This document shows, one piece after another, positions 5,871 to 11,841 of a stretch of DNA of 14,540 bases; position 1 is the first letter of the stretch, and each line of letters begins with the position of its first letter. This DNA is from JBOHNS01 sp050730835 (GTDB taxonomy: Bacteria; Patescibacteriota; Saccharimonadia; Saccharimonadales; UBA4665). Below the pieces are notes generated by a model that saw only the letters and a list, made by a program, of their open reading frames with translations, did not search any database and was not told where the DNA came from. The position numbers and the translations under genes are program-made. The stretch is taken from the NCBI GenBank assembly GCA_050730835.1, contig JBOHNS010000040.1, positions 1 through 14,540 of the forward strand. The letters are read 5' to 3'.

Positions 5871-5930
5871 ATGAAACGTAAAACTATCAGTCAAAAGTCA
5901 ATTTGTTGCATAAATTGGAGTTTGCTTTGA
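5871..5930 (+). CDS. Putative 19-residue leader peptide of ftsW
   Basis: ATG at 5871 opens a frame of 19 codons (MKRKTISQKSICCINWSLL) ending in TGA at 5928-5930. The TGA overlaps the TTG at 5927 that is the best start for ftsW, sharing three bases (TTGA). GGAG at 5917-5920 lies inside this frame, 6 bases before that TTG. The layout is typical of translational coupling, in which ribosomes finishing the small frame re-initiate on ftsW. A TACAAT at 5850-5855 may be a -10 element for it. It could also be the remnant of an ftsW N-terminus broken by a frameshift. Expression is unproven. Confidence 0.35.
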   Translation: MKRKTISQKSICCINWSLL

Positions 5931-7231
5931 GAGCGCAAAACCGCGCCAGGGATATGCCGCGTCGATCTGCGCCTAGCCGCAGCCAGACCGACGAGACTGA
6001 AAGTGTTTTGCCGCGGCGGCATCGGCCGGATTATTGGCTGGTGGTTTTGATGGTCATTTTGCTGGCCATTGGTTTGGTTGTGATTTATTCGATTAGTCCG
6101 GCGCTGAGTTTGACTAGCCATGTTGGCGCGAATTATTTTATCGATAAGCAACTGCTGGCGGTTGGTCTGGGCTTTGTGGGTTTTTTTATAGCGGCTTTGG
6201 TACCATTTCGCTACTGGCGAAATTGGGTTTTTGGGTTGTTGGTGGTGGCCGGGTTGGTGACTTTGGCGGCGCTTGTCATGCCGGTTAATCCAGCTTATCC
6301 GGCGCATCGCTGGATTCGGCTGGGCGGTTTTTCGTTTCAATCGGTCGAGCTAGTGACTTTTGCCTTAATGATTTGGGCGGCCAAATTATTGAGCAATCGG
6401 ATGCGGGAGGGTCAGATTAAGAATTTTAAGTTGACGGTCGTGCCGATCTTGATTGCGGTGCTGGTTGTTGGTGCGGTTGTGGCTGGCGCGCAAAGTGATT
6501 TGGGCTCGCTTGGTGTGATCGTGGCTATGCTTTTTAGCATGGTTTTGATTGCCGGTGTGCCCATGAAGCGCTTGTTGATTCTGTCTGGCATTGCCTTGGT
6601 TTTGGCGCTGCTGGCGATTTCTGCTACGCCATATCGGCGGGCCAGACTGGCAACTTTTTTGCACCCGCAGTCGAATTGTAAAAGCGCTAGTAGTTACCAG
6701 GCTTGCCAGGCGATTATTGCTGTTGGCTCGGGCGGCGTGGCGGGTCTGGGACTTGGCCGCAGCGTGCAGGCCTATGGTTATTTACCGGAGGCAGATAACG
6801 ATTCAGTGTTTGCCATTTTTGCCGAAAAGTTTGGTTTTATCGGCTCGCTGGTGTTGATGGTCTTGTTTGTGGCCTTTTTCTCAAGGCTCAAACGGATTGT
6901 CGAACGGGCGCCGGATAACTTTACGCGGCTGGCCGTTATCGGTGTTTTGGCCTGGCTCAGCGTCCAGACATTTATCAATATTGCGGGCATGATTGGTTTA
7001 TTTCCGCTCAAAGGCATCACGTTGCCGTTTATAAGTTATGGCGGCACGAGTCTGGTTATGACCATGGCGGTGGTTGGTTTTGTGTTTCAAATTTCGCGCT
7101 ACACGACGCATACTGCGCTGGCAGCGGCTCAAACGGAAGGGAATAAGCATGGCAGCCAAAAGTCACGAAACAGTAGTCTTGACCGGCGGCGGCTCGGGCG
7201 GGCATATAACACCGCTCGTAGCAGTCGCTAG
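5927..7231 (+). CDS. ftsW: Peptidoglycan glycosyltransferase FtsW (SEDS family)
   Basis: FtsW polymerises lipid II into glycan strands at the septum with FtsI. The product, about 434 residues, has a basic N-terminus and roughly ten hydrophobic helices. SEDS landmarks are clear: HRWIRLGGFSFQSVEL (usually RW...QPSE), GAQSDLGSL, YQACQAIIAVGSGGVAGLGLG, YLPEADNDSVFAIFAEKFGFIG and LPFISYGGTSL. The aspartate in ADND (residue 292 from TTG 5927) matches the catalytic Asp of RodA/FtsW. QPSE is replaced by QSVE. The start is uncertain: TTG at 5927 has GGAG 6 bases upstream and overlaps a leader-ORF stop; TTG 5903 (442 residues) and ATG 5954 are alternatives. The C-terminus runs 83 bases into murG, giving a basic, low-complexity tail after the last helix. 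Confidence 0.95.
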   Translation: MRAQNRARDMPRRSAPSRSQTDETESVLPRRHRPDYWLVVLMVILLAIGLVVIYSISPALSLTSHVGANYFIDKQLLAVGLGFVGFFIAALVPFRYWRNWVFGLLVVAGLVTLAALVMPVNPAYPAHRWIRLGGFSFQSVELVTFALMIWAAKLLSNRMREGQIKNFKLTVVPILIAVLVVGAVVAGAQSDLGSLGVIVAMLFSMVLIAGVPMKRLLILSGIALVLALLAISATPYRRARLATFLHPQSNCKSASSYQACQAIIAVGSGGVAGLGLGRSVQAYGYLPEADNDSVFAIFAEKFGFIGSLVLMVLFVAFFSRLKRIVERAPDNFTRLAVIGVLAWLSVQTFINIAGMIGLFPLKGITLPFISYGGTSLVMTMAVVGFVFQISRYTTHTALAAAQTEGNKHGSQKSRNSSLDRRRLGRAYNTARSSR

Positions 7232-8333
7232 ACGGTTAAAGCAGCTGCGGCCAGATTTGAAGTTGGTTTTTGTTGGTCAACGCGGCGAAAGCTTGGGCGA
7301 TATTATTAATAATGAGCCGAATTTTGATGCGGTTTTTACGGTTAGAGCGGGCAAGTTTCGGCGCTACCACGGCGAGGGTTGGCGGCAAATTTTGGCGTTT
7401 AAAACTCAAGCTAAAAATTTGCGCGATGCGATTTGGGTGGTGATCGGCCTGTGGCAAAGTTTCTGGCTGATGCATAGGCTTAAACCGGCGATAATATTTA
7501 GCAGAGGTGGTTTTGTCAGCGTGCCGGTTTGCCTGGGCGGTAAATTAAACGGCGTGCCCTACATTACGCACGATTCGGATAGCCTGCCAAGCCTTGCCAA
7601 TCGCTTAATTGCCCGCTGGGCAAGTCTTCACGCCGTAGCCTTGTCCGAAGCATTATATCCTTATGAGCACACCAAAACTGTGACCGTCGGCATACCGCTT
7701 AGCTCTGATTATCAGCCAGTTACCAATCAACTTCAGCAACACTACCGCACCGAGTTGGGGCTGGCTGATTTTAAGCGGGTTGTTTGCGTGACTGGCGGCG
7801 GCAATGGCGCCAGGGATCTTAATAAGGCCGTGGCCGACAGTGCGGCTGATTGGTTAGGGCGCTACCCGGATTTAGTGTTGTTGCACATCAGCGGCCGGGC
7901 TTTGGAAAAATCATTAAATCAACAATACGACAAATTAATACCGACGGCTGATCGCTCGCGGGTAATTGTTAAAGGTTTTGCGACGGATTTTTATAGATAT
8001 AGCGGTGCCGCCGATGTGGTTATTGCCCGTGCCGGCGCGACGAGCATTGCCGAATTTGCGTTGCAGGGCAGGGCGTGCGTCTTAGTGCCAAACGCCAGCC
8101 TGTCCGGTGGCCACCAATTAAAAAATGCCGAGTCTTTGGCGCGCAGTGGCGCCGTCATCGTGATTGACGAAGCCAAAAGTCGAGATGGTGCGCTCGGCCT
8201 GGCCGTAGCCGAACTGTTAGATGCGCCGGACAAACGGCGTAGCCTGGCCCAAAACATTCAAAATTTTGCTAAACCGAACGCGGCTGACAATTTGGCCCAG
8301 CTAATTTTAAAAACCGCGGAACTGAAAAATTAA
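7149..8333 (+). CDS. murG: UDP-GlcNAc:lipid I N-acetylglucosaminyltransferase MurG
   Basis: MurG adds GlcNAc from UDP-GlcNAc to lipid I on the inner membrane face, giving lipid II, the substrate of FtsW. The ATG at 7149 is chosen because AAGGGA at 7137-7142 lies 6 bases upstream and because it puts the glycine loop GGGSGGH at residues 13-19, where MurG proteins have it. This gives 394 residues in two Rossmann domains (GT-B fold). Other motifs: SRGGFVSVP 118-126, HDSDSLPSLANR 141-152, GGGNGARDLN 216-225, ARAGATSIAEF 293-303 with E302 at the position of the conserved donor-binding glutamate, and GHQLKNA 320-326. The usual HEQN is replaced by HDSD and GGSQGA by GGGNGA, so the enzyme is divergent. 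It overlaps ftsW by 83 bases and lies 2 bases before ftsQ. Confidence 0.93.
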   Translation: MAAKSHETVVLTGGGSGGHITPLVAVARRLKQLRPDLKLVFVGQRGESLGDIINNEPNFDAVFTVRAGKFRRYHGEGWRQILAFKTQAKNLRDAIWVVIGLWQSFWLMHRLKPAIIFSRGGFVSVPVCLGGKLNGVPYITHDSDSLPSLANRLIARWASLHAVALSEALYPYEHTKTVTVGIPLSSDYQPVTNQLQQHYRTELGLADFKRVVCVTGGGNGARDLNKAVADSAADWLGRYPDLVLLHISGRALEKSLNQQYDKLIPTADRSRVIVKGFATDFYRYSGAADVVIARAGATSIAEFALQGRACVLVPNASLSGGHQLKNAESLARSGAVIVIDEAKSRDGALGLAVAELLDAPDKRRSLAQNIQNFAKPNAADNLAQLILKTAELKN

Positions 8334-8335
8334 AA

Positions 8336-9280
8336 ATGATACTTAAGCGCCGAGCGGGCAATGATCGTAAGCCTCAAATCAACCGTGACGGCCGCCAGCC
8401 AGCGCGCAGTTTGCCACCGCGACAAGCTAATATGAGCTATAGCGCGTCCCGTCTAGAGCGCCAGAACGATACCAAGCGCCGGCCAATGCCCAGTGACGAC
8501 AAAGCTGCGCCGGGCCAACCACGGCTTAAACAACTTCCGGCGCTAATGATACTTTTAGTGCTGATTATTTTCGGGTTTTATGACATAGGCCTGAGTCGCC
8601 AGCCGAAAATAGTTATATTATCCGGCGCCAAAAACTCGTCATTGTATTCAAAATCGCCAGCCATTTACCAACCAACCGCGGCTCAGTTGATGCGTCAAAC
8701 TGGCGGCAGTTTTAGCAAAATAACCGTTAATAGCGCCGCGCTGGCCGCCAAAATGCAGAGTCGTTTTCCGGAGCTAAAGAACGTTTCTGTGGCATTGCCG
8801 CTGCTGGGCCGTCGGCCAGTTTTTTATTTACAACCGGCTAGACCGGCTTTGATTTTAAAAACTCCAAATCATAAAAAATATTTGCTAGCCACTTCCGGCA
8901 AGATTATGGCTATGGCTGACTCGGCTCAAAAGTTTGCTCGGCTAAAAGTCCCAATTGTTTTAGACCAAGATGCCGGCCGACCTAGGGTTGCCCAGCAAGT
9001 CCTGCCCAGTAGCGACGTAGCCTTTATTCAGCTTGTCCGCAATCAGTTTATGGCCAAACACATTGCCATCTCGGCTATGACTTTGCCGCCAGCCAGCGAC
9101 GAATTGGATGTCCAGCCAGGCGGCGTTAAATATAGCGTAAAATTTAATTTACAAGATAGCCAAAACGCTAAAGCTCAAATAGGTGATTTCCTGGCCGCCC
9201 GCAGTTACTTAAAAAACCATAGCCAAAAACCTACTAATTATATCGATGCTCGCCTGCCGGGGCGGATTTATTATAAGTAG
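8336..9280 (+). CDS. ftsQ: FtsQ/DivIB-like cell division protein
   Basis: The 314-residue product has FtsQ topology: a basic, disordered cytoplasmic N-terminus of about 65 residues, one transmembrane helix at about 68-83 (PALMILLVLIIFGFYD), a POTRA-like segment at about 90-170 ending in GRRPVFYLQPARPALIL, and a beta domain that closes with YIDARLPGRIYYK at 302-314. That closing motif resembles the D-x-R-x-P-G-R-x-Y-x-(K/R) end typical of FtsQ/DivIB. These proteins hold FtsL and FtsB/DivIC together in the divisome and restrain or trigger FtsWI. It begins 2 bases after murG, so it is probably co-translated. No good ribosome binding site is seen. FtsQ after murG agrees with classical dcw order, though the murC/ddl genes usually nearby are missing. 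It is the last gene of the + strand block. Confidence 0.82.
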   Translation: MILKRRAGNDRKPQINRDGRQPARSLPPRQANMSYSASRLERQNDTKRRPMPSDDKAAPGQPRLKQLPALMILLVLIIFGFYDIGLSRQPKIVILSGAKNSSLYSKSPAIYQPTAAQLMRQTGGSFSKITVNSAALAAKMQSRFPELKNVSVALPLLGRRPVFYLQPARPALILKTPNHKKYLLATSGKIMAMADSAQKFARLKVPIVLDQDAGRPRVAQQVLPSSDVAFIQLVRNQFMAKHIAISAMTLPPASDELDVQPGGVKYSVKFNLQDSQNAKAQIGDFLAARSYLKNHSQKPTNYIDARLPGRIYYK

Positions 9281-9285
9281 TAGGT

Positions 9286-9311
9286 GGTAGTGGAATATTG
9301 AATATGCTACC
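9286..9311 (+). terminator. Hairpin just after ftsQ
   Basis: GGTAG at 9286-9290 faces CTACC at 9307-9311, with ATAT/ATAT pairing inside around TGA. It starts 6 bases after the ftsQ stop. There is no T run after it, so it is either a weak or factor-dependent terminator or a 3'-end stabilising stem. Further stems (TGTAAG/CTTACA at about 9337-9372, GGCTTA/TAAGCC at about 9380-9420) follow. Confidence 0.35.
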
Positions 9312-9585
9312 GCGCTTTGCCCTGAAACTACAAAATGTAAGCAGCTGGAAATACCAAGCTTCGCCTTACTTACAACCCGGCTTAGCGTTTTGTGTTTAAC
9401 AGCAAAGTCAAAGTAAGCCTTAACTAGTCATAGCGCTTTAAGCAGGGCAGTGAATTTCAAAAGCCCAGCAGCGCCAATAACTATTTAGCGTCCACCCAGC
9501 TGCGCGGGTTGTGAGCAGAATAATTTTATATCGCATTTAGCATCTGTTGACTGCCAAATACCAATTACTGCCAACCCACCGCTCT

Positions 9586-9617
9586 ACCCTAATGTTCGTA
9601 TTTTGTACATTTAGGGT
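9586..9617. repeat. Inverted repeat ACCCTAA / TTAGGGT
   Basis: ACCCTAATGT at 9586-9595 faces ACATTTAGGGT at 9607-9617; the arms match over the whole length apart from one extra A. The size and spacing would suit a dimeric protein site or a small hairpin. It lies about 100 bases before the small ORF at 9712. Confidence 0.35.
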
Positions 9618-9711
9618 TAATCTTTTAAGGCAGAAGCGGAGTAAAAGTATATTAAAATATGGTAATATCAAAAAAGCAAATATTTATAATACGACAAGGC
9701 AGGGGAGTAGC

Positions 9712-9816
9712 GTGAAAACATACTATGAATACGAAAATATCAAAAAGCAAATGTTGCGAATAATGCTGTGGAAAAGTCAAACAAGCTTAGCTGGTTTAAA
9801 ATCTAGCACTGGCTAA
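9712..9816 (+). CDS. Possible 34-residue small protein
   Basis: GTG at 9712 opens a frame of 34 codons ending in TAA at 9816. It is preceded by AGGGGAG at 9701-9707 (4 bases before the GTG), a ribosome binding site similar to that of the sigma-like gene at 11555, and by a perfect TATAAT at 9685-9690 whose expected start is near 9697. No good -35 is seen. The predicted peptide is basic and helical (KTYYEYENIKKQMLRIMLW...) with no recognised domain. A partial duplication of its AATATCAAAAAGCAAAT segment lies just upstream, near 9664-9682. Could equally be chance. Confidence 0.3.
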   Translation: MKTYYEYENIKKQMLRIMLWKSQTSLAGLKSSTG

Positions 9817-9909
9817 CGTTTGGCAACAAAGCTGGCGGCTAGTAGCACTGGCTTAAAAAAACTAAAAGTTTAAAACGAAAATTAATAATGAACTAGCCAA
9901 AAATATAAA

Positions 9910-9954
9910 GATACCCTAGCAATTGCATCACAACTCCCCCGCTGGGAAGGTATC
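9910..9954. other. Bulged hairpin in the gene-poor stretch
   Basis: GATACC at 9910-9915 followed by CTAGC at 9916-9920 pairs with GCTGG at 9941-9945 and GGTATC at 9949-9954, leaving a 3-base GAA bulge and a 20-base loop that holds CCCCC. This is an 11-bp stem with one wobble. No T run follows. It may be a structured RNA element or DNA cruciform. Confidence 0.35.
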
Positions 9955-10322
9955 AATAATCGTCCTAGACTAGTAATTAATGAGTCGTAAAATATACATT
10001 GTGCGACATTTAGTTTATATATGAAACAGCGCCCTTTTTTAGCTCAAGTTCTAATTATATTTTTGGTTTATGGCTAGTCTCTAAAATTTATTTTAAGGTT
10101 TTATTTTTTTAAACTGCCCCGCTTCTATTATTTCCGCTAATCAAGCACCGGCCCAGCGCCGATTGGTTTTATTATTAATTTTTGGAATTTTGTTTTAAGC
10201 TTAGTGTTCGTAATTTGTATATTATATAGCAGTAGTTTTTAATGGATTTGCATATTTGGGGTATAAACTTTTAAGCCCAGAGTCAGGTTTGGTTTTGGCA
10301 AAAGCCAGTTTTCAAGCATAGT

Positions 10323-10461
10323 TAACCTGAATTACGAAACTCCAAAACTGTAGTTTGTCATCTCGAGCCTGCCCGAGACATCTCATTATCAGTCGCAAGA
10401 CTGTGGCAAATCTTCGCTTTAAGTTGAAATGACAGATTTAGGAATTTTGTAATTCAGGTTA
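10323..10461. mobile_element. MITE-like element, 139 bp, with 21-bp terminal inverted repeats
   Basis: The ends at 10323-10343 and 10441-10461 are inverted repeats matching at 19 of 21 positions, beginning TAACCTGAATTAC. Just inside lies a second pair, TGTCAT at 10356-10361 facing ATGACA at 10429-10434. The core carries two hairpins: TCTCG/CGAGA at 10361-10378 and CAGTC-GCAA-GACTG at 10390-10403, with a GNRA-type loop. It encodes no protein. Size, terminal repeats and foldback core fit a miniature inverted-repeat element or a related palindromic repeat. Target duplications are not clear. It lies 51 bases beyond the 3' end of the sigma-like gene and might also serve as a transcript end. Confidence 0.6.
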
Positions 10462-10511
10462 GTGATATTTGATTTTTGGCGGCTTGCTTTTCTTAGTTCT
10501 ATAAAAATGTT

Positions 10512-11555
10512 TTAGGCGTCTGGTTCAATGTCGTAGGTGGCGCGGGCGACGCGTTTGAATTGGGGTTTGCCTTGGAGGTTTAATAGGATCGTGGTTTCTT
10601 TTACGAAGCGGCTTTTTAGGACGCGCTTGACGATTTCGTCGCGGTGCAACGGTTCGCCAGCTTCGCGCAGAACTTCGGCGATGATGTCGGAAACGGTGCC
10701 TTTTTTGAAGCCCCATTCTTTCAATCCGTAAATGCCTCGGCCGACCAACACGAAGCGGCTGTCTTTGATCAGTTCGTTGTGAATGGCCTGGGTGGTGACG
10801 TCTTTGCGTTTAAAATCGGAGGCTTTGATGGCCTCGGCGATTGCGCTGAAGTGCATTTGTTGGCCATTTTCTTTCAGGATGATGTAGATTTTGTCGCGGA
10901 TGTTTTTGGGATTGACCATTGGCCATTTGATGAGACCCCAGCGGCCGTTTAGGCTGGCTAATTGTTTGGAGGTGCTGGCTAGGGCGGCAACTTGCAGCGC
11001 TTCGGTTGGTCGGTTGAGCGTTTGGGCTAATTGTTCGTCCGAGCAGGGTTCGCCGAGTTTTTTGATGGCGTCAATAATTTTATCAACCTGGGATTTGATG
11101 GCTTTTTCGTTGTGCAGGCTGGTGACGCCGGCCGATTGGTAGTAAAAATCATTTTCGCTGATTAGCGTAATTGCCGGGCACAGTTCGCTCAAAAAGGCGA
11201 CGCGGGCTTGATCCAGACGGTTGGCTTCGCTGGAAAAAGGTTTGGCCAGCTGGCTAATGCGCCCTACTCCGCCCATGGTTTTTAGACTTTTGGTAAATTC
11301 GGTTTGGACGATGGGAATGTGCGGCAAGTTTTCGGCGCTAGTTTTGAGCCGCGCGATAATTGATTTTTCTAACTGGCGGACGCGCTCGCGCGTGATGCCG
11401 AGCAGTTCGCCGATTTGCTCCAAAGTTTCTTTGCGGTCGAACAGGCCGAAGCGCCGCGAAATAATTTCGCGCTCGCGCTCGCGCTCGATAGTCGCCAGCA
11501 CGTCGACCACGATTTGTTCGATATTAATCGTTTGGCTAGAATTATTTTTAGGCAT
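10512..11555 (-). CDS. Sigma-70 region 4-like protein with winged-helix/HARE-HTH modules
   Basis: The 347-residue product starts with a sigma region 4-like helix-turn-helix at about residues 23-70 (REIISRRFGLFD, then TLEQIGELLGITRERVRQLE), which normally reads the -35 element. Sigma regions 1-3 are absent, so it cannot be a complete sigma factor. The rest resembles repeated winged-helix units: about 155-212, a HARE-HTH-like unit at 218-281 (MHFSAIAEAIK...RFVLVGRGIYGLKEW, as in the RNA polymerase delta subunit), and a third at 285-345 (EPLHRDEIVKRVL). Such architectures are known in CPR genomes, but the function is not established; a polymerase-associated regulator is the likely role. The ATG has AGGGGAG 3 bases upstream and a near-perfect promoter. 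The RERERE stretch is encoded by a short CGCTCG tandem repeat. Confidence 0.75.
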   Translation of the reverse strand: MPKNNSSQTINIEQIVVDVLATIEREREREIISRRFGLFDRKETLEQIGELLGITRERVRQLEKSIIARLKTSAENLPHIPIVQTEFTKSLKTMGGVGRISQLAKPFSSEANRLDQARVAFLSELCPAITLISENDFYYQSAGVTSLHNEKAIKSQVDKIIDAIKKLGEPCSDEQLAQTLNRPTEALQVAALASTSKQLASLNGRWGLIKWPMVNPKNIRDKIYIILKENGQQMHFSAIAEAIKASDFKRKDVTTQAIHNELIKDSRFVLVGRGIYGLKEWGFKKGTVSDIIAEVLREAGEPLHRDEIVKRVLKSRFVKETTILLNLQGKPQFKRVARATYDIEPDA

Positions 11556-11596
11556 AGTCTCCCCTGTTTATCAAATCTGCACAAGATAATTTATTA

Positions 11597-11625
11597 ATTA
11601 TAAAACTATGTATTTAAAAAGTCAA
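11597..11625 (-). promoter_or_regulatory. Strong sigma-70-type promoter for the sigma4/HARE gene
   Basis: Reading the - strand, TTGACT (11620-11625), exactly 17 bases, then TATAAT (11597-11602). This is the best promoter in the window (5 of 6 and 6 of 6). The start would be near 11590, giving a leader of about 35 bases with AGGGGAG at 11559-11565 just before the ATG. The gene can therefore be expressed separately from topA upstream. Confidence 0.75.
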
Positions 11626-11765
11626 CCGTAATTTATCTTTTTTAAGATTATTACGATGCATAATTATTGTAGCACGAAATGGACGAATATACATATAACG
11701 TGTTGTAAAAATATCCTAAAATACAAGCTTGCTAAGATGGCAAAATGTGGAAAAGTTCTTAAGTT

Positions 11766-11794
11766 TTTATTGGATTTTGGTTTATTGGATTTTG
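11766..11794. repeat. Two tandem copies of a 14-bp unit
   Basis: TTTATTGGATTTTG occurs at 11766-11779 and 11781-11794, one base apart, in the T-rich spacer beyond the 3' end of topA. A shorter related TTTTTGGACG follows. Probably replication slippage. Confidence 0.6.
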
Positions 11795-11841
11795 TTTTTG
11801 GACGTTTTATTTTTTAATATTCCTTAAATAAATAACATTAA

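Larger units (their letters stand above)
9281..10511. other. 1.2-kb gene-poor stretch between convergent gene blocks
   Basis: No convincing protein gene of normal size lies here; the sequence is AT-rich with frequent stops in all frames. It holds a chain of hairpins just after ftsQ (9286-9480), an inverted repeat at 9586-9617, a possible 34-residue ORF (9712-9816), a bulged hairpin at 9910-9954 and a MITE-like element at 10323-10461. The + block (through ftsQ) and the - block (sigma-like gene, topA) point towards it. It may be decaying sequence, a repeat landing site or a home for ncRNA. Confidence 0.6.

Noticed and set aside
9594..10300. Imperfect similarity between GTTCGTATTTTGTA near 9594 and GTTCGTAATTTGTA near 10207, with loosely similar downstream sequence
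   Set aside because: The match is short and AT-rich and degrades quickly; it may be an old duplication but cannot be supported.
9281..10511. Replication origin or CRISPR array in the gene-poor stretch
   Set aside because: Genes converge here rather than diverge, only one DnaA-like box is present, and no regularly spaced repeats occur.
11468..11490. CGCTCG tandem repeat as a regulatory or CRISPR-like repeat
   Set aside because: It is inside the sigma4-like gene and simply encodes the RERERE stretch.
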